DNA from: Cognataquiflexum gelatinilyticum
GTDB taxonomy: Bacteria > Bacteroidota > Bacteroidia > Cytophagales > Cyclobacteriaceae
NCBI RefSeq assembly: GCF_024813435.1
Contig: NZ_JANAEZ010000010.1
Coordinates: 62,001-126,000, forward strand
Length of the DNA stretch: 64,000 nucleotides
Direction: 5' to 3'
Under the pieces are notes generated by a model. It was given only the letters and a program-made list of their open reading frames with translations, was not told where the DNA came from and made no database searches. Below, one piece after another: positions 25,689-35,174 of this stretch. Within the stretch, counting starts at the first letter, position 1. Every line of letters starts with the position of its first letter. The position numbers were made by a program, and so were the translations under genes.

Positions 25689-27704
25689 TCAATCTATTTC
25701 CACCTCTTTTTCAAAGGCAAGCAATGATTCGGATTTACCCACCACATAAACGAGGTCCCCAAGTTTGATTTTCATATCTCCTGAGATTTCGGAATAGGTT
25801 TTTTCGCCTCTTTTGATAGCCACGATATTGACACCTATCTCCTCCCTTAATTTTACTTCTTTGAGGGGTTTGTTAATAAATCTGCCGGAATCTTTTTCAA
25901 CCTTAAATCCCACCATATTGATCGGGGGAAGGTCGACCTTAAGTCTGCTTGCTTTTTGGTCTGCCGGTTTTCTGAACATCTCATAATTGAAAGACCTGAC
26001 TTCCTCTGTAAAATGTTCGATTTCATGTCGGGAAACCAAGTATTTTCCCAATACTCTGGTGAATATTTCTATTGAGGTTTCAAATTCTTCTGGAATCACT
26101 TCATCTGCTCCGAGTTTGTGGTTTTCCTCCATTTCATTGACATACCTTGTTCTCACGATGATGTAAGGGTTGGTGGTCATATACCTGATATTTGAAATGA
26201 TCCTTTTGGTTGCAGCGGCATTGGATATGGCAATGACAGCCACCCGTGCTTTGTGAATTTTGACATGCTCAAGGACCGATTCGTTTGAGGCATCTCCAAA
26301 AATAATGGGCTCACCGTTGGCAGCTTCTTTTCGGACTGTTACGGGATTCATTTCTACGATCACATAAGGGATCTTGGCGGATCTTGCAGCCTTGGCGAGA
26401 TTGTGCCCGTTGAGCCCAAAACCAATGATGACCAAGTGGTCCTTAAGATCTGTTTCAAGGGTGATGTTTTTTGGGATATCCTCATTGCCAAATTTTTCAT
26501 TGAGTTTGCTAGGCAAAGATTTGTTGAGAATACTCAGCGAAAGCGACTCTCTTTTGTTCAAAAAAAATGGCGTGATCGCCATGGTCAAAATTGAAATAGC
26601 AAGAAAGAACTGATAAGTTGTTGGGTCCATCAGTTCATATTTCATCCCTTCTTTGGCTAGCAACAAAGAAAATTCACCGATCTGAAATATTGAAAAACCT
26701 ACAATAAATGCTTCCTTGAAACCTTGACCTATGGTTCTGACCGAAAATGCAACAATTATGAATTTGACCAAAAAAGTCAATATGGTCAAGCCCAGAATCA
26801 GCAGGATATTGGAAAACAGGAATCCAATGTCAAAAAGCATTCCCACTGACACAAAGAAAAAACTCAAAAACACTTCTCTAAATGGGAGGATTTTGCCGGT
26901 AGCATGGTGGCTGTAATCGGATTCACTGATGATCAATCCGGCCAAAAATGCCCCCAATCCCAAAGACAGTCCCAACAGTGAAGTTAGATAAGCCACAGCA
27001 AAGCAGATGACAATGATGCTAAGAAGGAAGAGTTCTTCATTTCTTGTTTTTGCGATACGGAACAGGAGCGAAGGGATAAGGTATTTGGCGCTTAAGAAAG
27101 TCAGGATTATCACTGCAATGCCTTTGCCTGCCATCAGAAGCAGTGAAAGGGCAATATTTTCTGTTTCCCCTGCCAACATGGGTATAAACAGCATCAATGG
27201 AACGATCACCACATCCTGGAAAATCAAAATTGCCAAGGTTGTTCTTCCTGAAATGGTATTGACCTGACCGCCTTCCTGTAGTAGCTTGAGAACGATCGCA
27301 GTGGAACTGAGCGAAAACAGGAAACCAAGAAATACAGACACGTTCCAATCAAAGCCCAAAAAATGAGCAATAAAAGTTGTGGCTAAAATTGTGGTAAATA
27401 CCTGAAGTGATCCCCCGATAAAAACAGCCTTCTTGATTGATAAAAGACTTTTTAAAGAGAATTCCATACCGATCACAAACAATAGAAGGATTACCCCAAT
27501 CTCTGATAGCGCCTCAACCGTAGTGGAAGCAGTGACCAAAGATAAGCCGTACGGACCTGCCAATGCCCCTGTAAATAAGAAGCCGATGATGGTGGGGATT
27601 TTTAATCTCATGAAGAGAAAAATCACCAAAGTGGCCAAGCCAAAAATCCATACAATGTCAGATAGCATGGGAAGTTCAACTGCTGCAAAAATAAAATGAA
27701 GCAT
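25689..27704 (-). CDS. CPA2-family cation:proton antiporter with RCK domains (KefB/KefC-like)
   Basis: A 671-residue protein. About 12 membrane segments (1-385) carry the CPA2 core, including LFSLSSTAIVLKLL and GAFLAGLIISESDY. An RCK_N (TrkA-N) domain follows (about 407-520) with the nucleotide-binding stretch VIIGFGLNGHNLAKAA and then IIFGDASNESVL. An RCK_C domain closes the protein (about 585-668, ending GDLVYVVGKSESLLAFEKE). It would exchange K+ or Na+ for protons under nucleotide control. It is convergent with the patatin gene. Confidence 0.92.
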   Translation of the reverse strand: MLHFIFAAVELPMLSDIVWIFGLATLVIFLFMRLKIPTIIGFLFTGALAGPYGLSLVTASTTVEALSEIGVILLLFVIGMEFSLKSLLSIKKAVFIGGSLQVFTTILATTFIAHFLGFDWNVSVFLGFLFSLSSTAIVLKLLQEGGQVNTISGRTTLAILIFQDVVIVPLMLFIPMLAGETENIALSLLLMAGKGIAVIILTFLSAKYLIPSLLFRIAKTRNEELFLLSIIVICFAVAYLTSLLGLSLGLGAFLAGLIISESDYSHHATGKILPFREVFLSFFFVSVGMLFDIGFLFSNILLILGLTILTFLVKFIIVAFSVRTIGQGFKEAFIVGFSIFQIGEFSLLLAKEGMKYELMDPTTYQFFLAISILTMAITPFFLNKRESLSLSILNKSLPSKLNEKFGNEDIPKNITLETDLKDHLVIIGFGLNGHNLAKAARSAKIPYVIVEMNPVTVRKEAANGEPIIFGDASNESVLEHVKIHKARVAVIAISNAAATKRIISNIRYMTTNPYIIVRTRYVNEMEENHKLGADEVIPEEFETSIEIFTRVLGKYLVSRHEIEHFTEEVRSFNYEMFRKPADQKASRLKVDLPPINMVGFKVEKDSGRFINKPLKEVKLREEIGVNIVAIKRGEKTYSEISGDMKIKLGDLVYVVGKSESLLAFEKEVEID

Positions 27705-27862
27705 GTTTTTAAGCTTTGATGGATTTTACTGTTTCACAAAATACAACTTAAAACCTTAGAAAATTCCCGAAAGAAATTTATAAGGCCGAAAGAAAATGAT
27801 AAAAAGCAGGGATTTGGTTTGGAATGACTATTTCACCATCCTGAGAATGAGTGCTTCACCCA

Positions 27863-28342
27863 TCAATAGGCGAGCCCAAGTTTTTTGTAAATGAAATGCA
27901 TCAGCCAAGCGGGCCCGATCATCAAAAACTGAACATCTTTGAAGAAAGAAGGTTTTTTTCCTTCGATTTTATGTCCATAAAACTGGAATATCCAAGCCAA
28001 AATAAAGATGGCGATGCTGACTGCCCAAAGGGGAACAGGAGAAACCAAATTGATTAAATTAGCGACAGCGAGGCACAATGCAGAGAAGAAAAACATTCCC
28101 AAAGCTAAAGGAGGAGACAAGGAGACATAATAAAACAAAACGACAATCAAAGCTAGGGTGGCCCAATTTGCAAAATCTCCCAAAAATGGCAACAATGATT
28201 CAACTGAACCGGAAGGAATGCTATAAATCAAACCCACAATACTGAAAAATATAGCAGGGACACAGATCCAATGTATGGCTTTATTGGTCTCATTTTGATG
28301 GCTTTGACCATATTCCAATAAAAGTTCATCAATTTTTCTCAT
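27863..28342 (-). CDS. DUF962/Mpo1-like membrane protein
   Basis: A 159-residue protein with four hydrophobic segments. The N-terminal signature YGQSHQNETNKAIHWICVPAI (split as HQNETN and IHWICVP) and a downstream GHKIEGKKP match the DUF962/Mpo1 family. Yeast Mpo1 is an iron-dependent dioxygenase that shortens 2-hydroxy fatty acids by one carbon; the His motifs are kept here, so a similar membrane-embedded oxygenase role is plausible. It is transcribed alone, divergent from the FAD oxidoreductase. Confidence 0.85.
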   Translation of the reverse strand: MRKIDELLLEYGQSHQNETNKAIHWICVPAIFFSIVGLIYSIPSGSVESLLPFLGDFANWATLALIVVLFYYVSLSPPLALGMFFFSALCLAVANLINLVSPVPLWAVSIAIFILAWIFQFYGHKIEGKKPSFFKDVQFLMIGPAWLMHFIYKKLGLAY

Positions 28343-28432
28343 GGTTATTTGGATGGGGATTTAGTGGAATTTTTTGGATTCTGAGCATTAAATTAATAAA
28401 TAGCCTTAAATATTTTATCCGATTTTATAATA

Positions 28433-29560
28433 ATGTTGAGCTATTGGGAAAAGAAACATTTTGTGGACCATGATCTGATCGTCATCGGTGGAGGAATAGT
28501 GGGATTGTCTACCTCCATTCAATACAAAATCAGATTTCCGCATGCAAAAGTCCTGATTTTGGAAAGAGGGATTTTTCCCAGCGGTGCAAGTTCCAAAAAT
28601 GCAGGATTTGCCTGCTTTGGGAGTTTGACAGAAATCTTGGATGACCTCAATCACATGTCTGAACCCGAAGTCCTACAATTGGTAAGCAAAAGATATCGTG
28701 GACTGCTTTCAATCAGAGAATTTTTTGGCGATGAAAACCTCGGTTACCTTCCTTCCTGTGGACTTGAACTCCTGACTGACAAGGAAATCGATGCTTTGGA
28801 ATCCCTTGATACAATCAACCAATTATTGGCGCCGATTTTCCATGAATCGGTTTTTGAACAGATAGAGGATGTCAAGCCGTTTGGTTTTTCTGCCAAAGTG
28901 AAGGCTGTTATCAAAAATAAATTTGAGGGTGAATTGGATTCAGGCAAATTTTTGAACTCACTTTGGAAAAAATGTCTTGAGGTGGATATCAAAATTTTGA
29001 CAGGTTCAAAGGTTTCTAGAATCGACTTGGATGGCAAAATGGTTTTCGTCCAAAACCCAACAGATAAGGAAGATATCTGCTTCCATGCAGCAAAAATAGC
29101 GGTTTGCACCAATGCATTTACCAATCTCCTATTACCCGGATTGGATATCCAACCCGGTAGGGGTTTGGTGATGGTCACCAAACCGATTTCCAAACCTATC
29201 CCACTTTCAGGAACATTTCACTATGACAAAGGGTATGTTTATTTCAGGAAAGTGGAAGACAGGATTCTTCTCGGTGGCGGTAGGAACATTGATTTTGAGG
29301 GAGAAAGAACTGTTTTAATGGAATCAAATCCCAAAATCAGGGAATATTTGATCCATATTCTTAACAACATTATCCTGCCGGAAAACGATACGGAAATAGA
29401 TTTTGAATGGACAGGGATTATGGCTTTTGGGAAAAATAAAAAGCCGATAGTAGAAATAGTAAGACCAAATGTGGGAATAGCAGTCAGGTTAGGTGGAATG
29501 GGGGTTGCAATTGGATGGCAGGCCGCTGAAGAATTGGTAAACCTCCTAGCGGAAGTGTAA
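28433..29560 (+). CDS. FAD-dependent amino-acid/amine oxidoreductase (DAO family)
   Basis: A 375-residue flavoprotein. The dinucleotide loop DLIVIGGGIVGLSTSI (about 13-28), the ILERGIFPSGASSKNAGFAC segment and the C-terminal RLGGMGVAIGWQAAEEL are those of DadA/glycine-oxidase-type enzymes. The substrate cannot be told from sequence. It is followed, 50 bp on, by nhaC. Confidence 0.85.
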   Translation: MLSYWEKKHFVDHDLIVIGGGIVGLSTSIQYKIRFPHAKVLILERGIFPSGASSKNAGFACFGSLTEILDDLNHMSEPEVLQLVSKRYRGLLSIREFFGDENLGYLPSCGLELLTDKEIDALESLDTINQLLAPIFHESVFEQIEDVKPFGFSAKVKAVIKNKFEGELDSGKFLNSLWKKCLEVDIKILTGSKVSRIDLDGKMVFVQNPTDKEDICFHAAKIAVCTNAFTNLLLPGLDIQPGRGLVMVTKPISKPIPLSGTFHYDKGYVYFRKVEDRILLGGGRNIDFEGERTVLMESNPKIREYLIHILNNIILPENDTEIDFEWTGIMAFGKNKKPIVEIVRPNVGIAVRLGGMGVAIGWQAAEELVNLLAEV

Positions 29561-29610
29561 TTTTCCAAAAAATTCTTAATTTCAGTTTTTTAAAATTTCA
29601 ATAAACATTA

Positions 29611-31092
29611 ATGATAACAAAACACAAAGAGCCCACCATCCTTGAAGCACTGTTTCCTATCGCTTTCTTAATTGTTTTGTTGGTAATCAATATCTGGATT
29701 TTTGGAACGGACGCATTGTCGGGATCCAATCAGATGGTACTCATATTTTCTGCTGCCGTTGCGGCGTTGATGGCAGTCTACAGGCTAAAATTCAAATGGG
29801 AAATTTTGCAGGATGGGATTGTAAAAAGCATTTCCTCCGCGATGTCAAGTATCCTGATCTTATTGTTGATCGGGGCATTGGCCGGTACATGGATGTTGAG
29901 CGGAATTGTGCCTGCTATGATATATTATGGACTTCAGATTCTCAATCCTACCATATTTCTTATTGCCGCCTGCATGGTTTGCGCTATAGTATCCATTGCG
30001 ACAGGAAGTAGCTGGACTACTGTGGCTACGGTGGGGGTAGCTTTATTGGGAATAGGTAAAGCATTGGGTTTTGAGGAAGGGATTATTGGTGGGGCAATTA
30101 TTTCAGGGGCCTATTTTGGAGATAAGATGTCACCGCTTTCTGATACGACTAACCTTGCCCCGGCAATGGCCGGGACGGACTTGTTTACCCATATCCGGCA
30201 TATGACCAAGACCACAGTGCCTTCCATGACCATTACCTTGATTATTTTTGGAGTGATAGGTGTTTTTTCGGGAGCGCAAGGTTCTGTTGATCAGGTGAAA
30301 GATATTTCTGCCGTTATTTTAGAGCAGTTTAATATTTCAGGATGGCTTTTCATCGTTCCTGTTGTAGTGATTGCCATGATCGTAAAGAAAGTTTCTGCTG
30401 TTCCTGCCCTGCTGGTCGGTGCAGTGCTCGGCGGAGTTTTCGCGATTATTTTCCAGCCTCAGGCGATACATCTGATTGCGGGAGATACCGGTTTTGGGTA
30501 TGCTTACCAATCATTCAAATCGGTGATGATGGCTTTGTATGGAAGTATCAGCATAGTCACTTCCAATGAGATCGTCAATGAGTTGTTGGTCACTAGAGGA
30601 ATGTCAGGAATGCTCAACACCATTTGGCTGATCATTTGTGCGATGGCTTTTGGGGGGATTATGGAAGAAAGCGGCATGCTCAAAGTATTGGCAGAGGCAG
30701 TGATCAGGAAAGTTCATTCCATCGGTTCGCTGATCGCTTCCACAGCAGCGACATGCGTGTTTTTCAATGTAACCACTTCAGACCAATACCTTGCGATTTT
30801 GGTTCCGGGAAGGATGTATGCCAATGTTTACAGAAAGCGGGGCTTAAAACCCGAGAATCTTAGTAGAACTTTAGAGGACAGTGCCACTGTTACCTCTGTG
30901 TTAATCCCTTGGAATACATGCGGTGCTACACAGGCTTCAGTGCTTGGTGTTGCGACATTGGCTTATGCTCCGTATTGTTTTTTCAATATCATCAGCCCGA
31001 TTATGACAGTATTATTCGGATACTTCAAATTGGGTATAAATTATTACAGTGAAGAAGAAATGAAGGAGATAAGAAAGGAGTTTGCGGTATGA
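29611..31092 (+). CDS. nhaC: NhaC-family Na+/H+ antiporter
   Basis: A 493-residue integral membrane protein with about 12 hydrophobic segments. NhaC marks include ATGSSWTTVATVG (about 130-142), GGAIISGAYFGDKMSPLSDTTNLA (given here as GGAIISGAYFGDK then SPLSDTTNLAPA) and a late VLIPWNTCGATQASVLGV. It would export Na+ or Li+ for protons; some members of the family transport organic ions. Its stop overlaps the start of the exonuclease gene by 4 bp. Confidence 0.92.
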   Translation: MITKHKEPTILEALFPIAFLIVLLVINIWIFGTDALSGSNQMVLIFSAAVAALMAVYRLKFKWEILQDGIVKSISSAMSSILILLLIGALAGTWMLSGIVPAMIYYGLQILNPTIFLIAACMVCAIVSIATGSSWTTVATVGVALLGIGKALGFEEGIIGGAIISGAYFGDKMSPLSDTTNLAPAMAGTDLFTHIRHMTKTTVPSMTITLIIFGVIGVFSGAQGSVDQVKDISAVILEQFNISGWLFIVPVVVIAMIVKKVSAVPALLVGAVLGGVFAIIFQPQAIHLIAGDTGFGYAYQSFKSVMMALYGSISIVTSNEIVNELLVTRGMSGMLNTIWLIICAMAFGGIMEESGMLKVLAEAVIRKVHSIGSLIASTAATCVFFNVTTSDQYLAILVPGRMYANVYRKRGLKPENLSRTLEDSATVTSVLIPWNTCGATQASVLGVATLAYAPYCFFNIISPIMTVLFGYFKLGINYYSEEEMKEIRKEFAV

Positions 31093-31694
31093 TACCAATG
31101 AAAATTTCGAAATTGGAAATCAATGACTTGCCTCTCGGACAATTTGAGGGGGATATTGTATTGGTGGACAAAAAAGAACAAGTCAAAGAGATAATCGATG
31201 AAATCAGCAGACACGAACTCATTGGATTTGATACCGAAACCAGACCTTCCTTTACCAAAGGAACTCAATATCAGGTGGCCTTGCTACAGTTAGCTACAGA
31301 TGATATTGCCTTTTTGGTCCGATTAAATCAAATTGGGATGCCAGGTGAACTGAAGGAACTGTTGGAAACAAAGCATATCGTCAAAGTAGGTGCTGCTGTC
31401 CATGATGACCTTAAGGCATTAAAAAAACTGAGAGCTGGTTTTATTCCTGAAAATTTCTTTGACCTCAATGAAGAGCTCAAAAAAGTTGGATTTCAAAATG
31501 TCGGGGTAAGAAACCTCGCAGCCATGGTATTGAATGTCAGGATTTCAAAATCTGAGCAGGTATCCAATTGGGAAGCCCAAACTTTGACGGAAAAGCAATT
31601 GCTCTATGCTGCCACGGATGCATGGGCCTGTCGGGAAATTTATAAAAAGCTGCATTATCAGGGATATTTGGAGACTTTTTTTAACTCTCAATGA
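31089..31694 (+). CDS. RNase D-like 3'-5' exonuclease
   Basis: A 201-residue DEDD exonuclease domain without an HRDC domain. Motif I is FDTETRPSF (about 45-53), motif II includes VHDDLKAL (about 101-108) and motif III is LYAATDAWACREIY (about 176-189). This is the minimal 3'-5' exonuclease seen in many Bacteroidetes; DNA or RNA substrate is undetermined. The start at 31089 overlaps nhaC; an in-frame ATG at 31098 is an alternative. The end overlaps the convergent yigZ by 14 bp. Confidence 0.88.
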   Translation: MIPMKISKLEINDLPLGQFEGDIVLVDKKEQVKEIIDEISRHELIGFDTETRPSFTKGTQYQVALLQLATDDIAFLVRLNQIGMPGELKELLETKHIVKVGAAVHDDLKALKKLRAGFIPENFFDLNEELKKVGFQNVGVRNLAAMVLNVRISKSEQVSNWEAQTLTEKQLLYAATDAWACREIYKKLHYQGYLETFFNSQ

Positions 31695-32367
31695 TTTTCA
31701 CCCCTTCCAATTCCAAAGCTTTTGCAAGAACTATCTCCAAGATTCCGTCGGGGACCAATAATTTTATTTCGCAGGAATTGTCGAATTTTTGACCTGAAAT
31801 TTCAAGTTCATGGTCTTTGACCAATTTCATCACCTGATTCATTTCCGGATAGTTGAAGTGTAGGTTCAGTTCTTGACTATCTTCTGTTTCTATGATTTGG
31901 TTGTTGGCAATTGCTTCAGCCGCTGCGGTTTTGTAGGCATTGATCAATCCCCCTACACCAAGTTTTGTACCCCCAAAATACCTGATCACGACAATCAAAA
32001 CATTGGTCAAAGAGTGGGATCTGATTTGACCTAAGATCGGATCACCCGCAGAGTGGTTGGGTTCTCCGTCATCATTGGCACGGAATACATCTTTGTTCTT
32101 GCCAAGCATATAGGCATAGCAGTGGTGCCTTGCATCAAAATATTTTTTGCGTAAACCATCCAGGATTTCCTTTATCTCCTGTTCACTTTTGACCGAATAG
32201 GCAAACGCCAAAAACTTGCTGCCTTTTTCTTTGAAAAGACCTTCTGAAACCGTGGAAAGCGTGAGGTAGGAGGCTTTGTTTTTCAAGTTGATTTCAAACA
32301 AATGTTGGGGAAAGGATATCAGTTCTTTTATGAAACGACATGGAGGGAGACCAAAGCTTTTCGACAA
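31681..32367 (-). CDS. YigZ/IMPACT-family protein
   Basis: A 228-residue reading whose conserved part starts at YLTLSTVSEGLFKEKGSKF (about residue 34), followed by DARHHCYAYMLG, NDDGEPNHSAGDPILGQI and VVIRYFGGTKLGVGGLINAYK. These are the IMPACT/YigZ hallmarks of a protein linked to translation stress control. Homologues usually start shortly before YLT, so the first 25-30 residues may be untranslated; the true start could be a TTG near 32286. The upstream part overlaps the 5' end of the divergent sugar isomerase reading, which also supports shorter starts for both. Confidence 0.9.
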   Translation of the reverse strand: MSKSFGLPPCRFIKELISFPQHLFEINLKNKASYLTLSTVSEGLFKEKGSKFLAFAYSVKSEQEIKEILDGLRKKYFDARHHCYAYMLGKNKDVFRANDDGEPNHSAGDPILGQIRSHSLTNVLIVVIRYFGGTKLGVGGLINAYKTAAAEAIANNQIIETEDSQELNLHFNYPEMNQVMKLVKDHELEISGQKFDNSCEIKLLVPDGILEIVLAKALELEGVKIIES

Positions 32368-32415
32368 ATTAAGCTACAAATAAAAAACTATTCAAGTATA
32401 AGTGATAATTTAGCA

Positions 32416-32862
32416 ATGTGTATGAGGTTATTATCAAAACCGGAACTGATATTCCTGGAGCCAAATGGGAATGAAAGCGGTCAGCTTCACTTTGTAGAAG
32501 AGCCGACAAAAATCCCTTTTCCTATCAAGAGACTGTTTTGGCTGAATAAGATTGCTCCGGGAGCCAAAAGGGGCATACATGCACATCGGGAAGAATCACA
32601 GGTTCTTGTCTGTTTGTCGGGGAAGGTGTCTGCCTTACTTGAAGTGCTTTCGGGGGAAAAGTTTTTGTTTGAATTGGATTCCCCTTCCAAAGCCTTACTA
32701 ATACCTCCGATGGTTTGGACAGAATTTACCTTTGACAAAGATTCTGTACTGTTGGGGATTTCTGATAGACAGTACTCGGAAGGAGATTATATCAGAGAAA
32801 GGGCTGAATTTGAGGTTTTTCAGAAAAAATTCAGAAGCAAATCCGAAACTTTTACCATTTGA
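32416..32862 (+). CDS. FdtA/WxcM-like cupin, probable dTDP-sugar 3,4-ketoisomerase
   Basis: A single cupin domain of 148 residues from the ATG at 32416 (another ATG is at 32422). The marks are RLFWLNKIAPGAKRGIHAHR, the partner strand VLVCLSGKVSALLEV, IPPMVWTEF and the end SDRQYSEGDYIRERAEF. Family members isomerise dTDP-4-keto-6-deoxyglucose on the way to 3-amino-deoxysugars for surface glycans. No aminotransferase or acyltransferase lies beside it, only a glycosyltransferase 95 bp on, so the substrate stays open. The frame extends upstream to 32302, but that part overlaps yigZ and lacks family similarity. Confidence 0.82.
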   Translation: MCMRLLSKPELIFLEPNGNESGQLHFVEEPTKIPFPIKRLFWLNKIAPGAKRGIHAHREESQVLVCLSGKVSALLEVLSGEKFLFELDSPSKALLIPPMVWTEFTFDKDSVLLGISDRQYSEGDYIRERAEFEVFQKKFRSKSETFTI

Positions 32863-32957
32863 CCAATGTATCTCAAAGGGGAAAAAGTTTTTTTTAGCAT
32901 TAATTGCAAGATTCTGAGTAAACAAAGTATCGTAACCATTGCAAATACAAAATAGCC

Positions 32958-33923
32958 ATGGAACCAACACCTTTAGTCACAATTATCCTTACTGCTTTCA
33001 ACCAAAGTCCATTCATCGAACAAACTTTGGAAAGCATTAAAAATCAGGGATATCCTAACCTGGAAGTTTTTATTATTGACAATGGAAGTACGGACAATAC
33101 CAAGCAGCGCATCACTGGATGGTTAGAAAAAAACAGCCCTGATTTTAATGCTTCCACTTTTTTCAGACAGGAGACGATGCCTTATTGCAAATCTTTCAAT
33201 CAGGTTTTTTTGAAAAGTAAGGGAAAATTCCTCATAGACTTATCAGGAGATGATGTGCTGTTGCCTGGACATATTTCTAGCTCAGTTTCAAAACTCCAAC
33301 AGTCTATCGGTGCTGCTGTTTGTTTTTCGGATGTGTTGATGGTTTATTCCAATGGAAAGGAAAAAACATTTTACAAAAGAACCCCCGATGGACATCTCAA
33401 CCAAAAAGTGAAGATCGGAGATGTTTATAGCAGTCTTGTGCAAAGAAATATTATTTCTTCTGTTTCATTGGTTTTTGATGCTTCCATATTTACAAAAGTA
33501 GGAGGATATGATGAAAGCCTGGCTTATGAGGATTTTGACATTATGGTCAGGTTGGCGAGGAATTACCAATTTGTTTTTTCAAACCATATCGGAGTCAAAA
33601 AAAGAATCCATTCCAAATCCTTTGCCGCGGGGCAGTATCAGCCAAAAAAATCGAAAATGCTGCCATCAACACTGAAGGTCTGTCAAAAGATAAAGACAAT
33701 GAACAGAAGACCAAAAGAGGACAAAGCATTGATCAAAAGAGTACTCTTTGAAGCAAAACACGCACTATGGTCTGCGAATTTTGAGTCTGCAAGGGGTTTT
33801 GTTTCCCTTGCAAAAGCACTTGGTGCGAAAGGATTGAAAATGTCTCTTTATGATTCTTGGGCAAGCATGAAAATGGATATCTCAGGGTTATACCTACTTT
33901 TTAAGAAAATTAACCCACGATAA
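32958..33923 (+). CDS. Glycosyltransferase family 2
   Basis: A 321-residue GT-A enzyme. VTIILTAFNQSPFIEQTLES opens the nucleotide-binding fold, FIIDNGSTDNTKQ follows, and LSGDDVLLPGHIS carries the acidic pair in the DxD position. GGYDESLAYEDFDIMVRLARN gives the acceptor-side ED motif. The C-terminal 80 residues are helical and basic. It probably adds a sugar to a cell-surface glycan and pairs with the upstream ketoisomerase. It converges on, and overlaps by 14 bp, the M16-like gene. Confidence 0.88.
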   Translation: MEPTPLVTIILTAFNQSPFIEQTLESIKNQGYPNLEVFIIDNGSTDNTKQRITGWLEKNSPDFNASTFFRQETMPYCKSFNQVFLKSKGKFLIDLSGDDVLLPGHISSSVSKLQQSIGAAVCFSDVLMVYSNGKEKTFYKRTPDGHLNQKVKIGDVYSSLVQRNIISSVSLVFDASIFTKVGGYDESLAYEDFDIMVRLARNYQFVFSNHIGVKKRIHSKSFAAGQYQPKKSKMLPSTLKVCQKIKTMNRRPKEDKALIKRVLFEAKHALWSANFESARGFVSLAKALGAKGLKMSLYDSWASMKMDISGLYLLFKKINPR

Positions 33924-35172
33924 TCTCCACCATTTTTTCTCTTTCCAGATATTTCTGGGCCACTTCCATAATGTCCCCAGGTTTGGCGGTCAGGATATAG
34001 TTAAGATGTTGCTTGTAGAACCCAAAATCCAATCCTGCCTGATGAATAGATTTATACCTTCCAATGAGTTCAAATCCGGAACTGAATTGGGACAATAACT
34101 TGCCCACCAAATAATTTCTGACCACTTCAAGTTCTTGTAGGGATATTGGCTCGTATTTGAGTTTGTCTATTTCTTTATATACTTCCTCGATGACAGCTTC
34201 ATCGTGTTCTTTGATCACATCTGCCATCACTACCCAATAATCAGAATTTTTCAGTCCACCAATGCTGCTGTATATACCGTAGGTGTGGCCCTTGTCCTCC
34301 CTGATGTTTTTAATCAACCTGCTTCCGAAGTATCCTCCCAAAATGGTATTCATCAGATTCAGTTTAAAATAATCGGGATGGTTTTTTGGAATCAAATGAC
34401 AACCAATCCTGATACTGCTTTGGACGGATTTTGCTTTTGATTCTATGACTCTAGGGTGGATTTGATTTTGAAATCCGGATACGGGATTGTCAAAAAAAGA
34501 TACCGGGATATTCCCGATTTCTTTGATAATATCTTCCAGTTGGGAAACATCAAGATTTCCTGTCAGAAAAATCTCAGAATTGGTCCAAAGGTCTTTTTGA
34601 TAGAAATCCACCAAATCCTCCCGGTCAATCACATCTACATCATTTTCTTCTGTAATCTTACCAAAAGGATGGTTTTGTCCAAAAAGTGTTTTTCTGAATA
34701 ATTGTGATGCCCTGTGGCTGTTTTTGTCTCGGTTGATATGGATACTCAGTGCTTTCTGTTTTTTCCTTTTAGCCAGTTCCTTTTCAGGAAATGTAGCTTC
34801 AGTCAGTAATTCCCGAAAGACCGGCAATACGGTACTGAAATGTTTTTTGGTGGTCAATAAGGAAAGCCCATGGTTTTCAAATCCTGATTCTGTCTCCACC
34901 TCGGATGCGTAGGTATCAAAAAAATCATCCAACTCTGCAGCATCTTTTGAATTGATTCCTTCTGTGACCATCTCCAAGGCGAAGTAAGGTGCCAACAACT
35001 TATTGTTTGTGGATTCATTGATAGAGGAACTAATCTCTAATTTGACCGCATCATTTTCAGGGGTAGGTATAAAATACAAATGGACTCCGTTTGGAAGAGT
35101 CCTTTGTATTGGTGTAGGAAATTCTATTGATGTTGGTATTTTAAAATCAGGTGCTTTGGATCGATCCAGCAT
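33910..35172 (-). CDS. M16 (insulinase)-family protein without the zinc motif
   Basis: A 420-residue two-domain M16 fold: an N-terminal half with LPNGVHLYFIPTPEND and a C-terminal half with KSVQSSIRIGCHLIPKNHPDYFKLNLMN and GGYFGSRLIKNIREDKGHTYGI (key parts GGYFGSRL and REDKGHTYGI). The inverted zinc motif HxxEH expected near residue 65 reads FALEMVTEG, so zinc binding is lost. Such chains usually serve as the non-catalytic partner of an active M16 subunit, which is not in this window. There is no signal peptide. It is the last gene of the pssA-porU-porV operon, 2 bp after porV. Confidence 0.85.
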   Translation of the reverse strand: MLDRSKAPDFKIPTSIEFPTPIQRTLPNGVHLYFIPTPENDAVKLEISSSINESTNNKLLAPYFALEMVTEGINSKDAAELDDFFDTYASEVETESGFENHGLSLLTTKKHFSTVLPVFRELLTEATFPEKELAKRKKQKALSIHINRDKNSHRASQLFRKTLFGQNHPFGKITEENDVDVIDREDLVDFYQKDLWTNSEIFLTGNLDVSQLEDIIKEIGNIPVSFFDNPVSGFQNQIHPRVIESKAKSVQSSIRIGCHLIPKNHPDYFKLNLMNTILGGYFGSRLIKNIREDKGHTYGIYSSIGGLKNSDYWVVMADVIKEHDEAVIEEVYKEIDKLKYEPISLQELEVVRNYLVGKLLSQFSSGFELIGRYKSIHQAGLDFGFYKQHLNYILTAKPGDIMEVAQKYLEREKMVEIIVG

Positions 35173-35174
35173 GA

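Noticed and set aside
32302..32415. An N-terminal extension of the cupin isomerase to 32302
   Set aside because: The added 38 residues do not resemble the family and overlap the divergent yigZ; the ATG at 32416 gives the usual family start.
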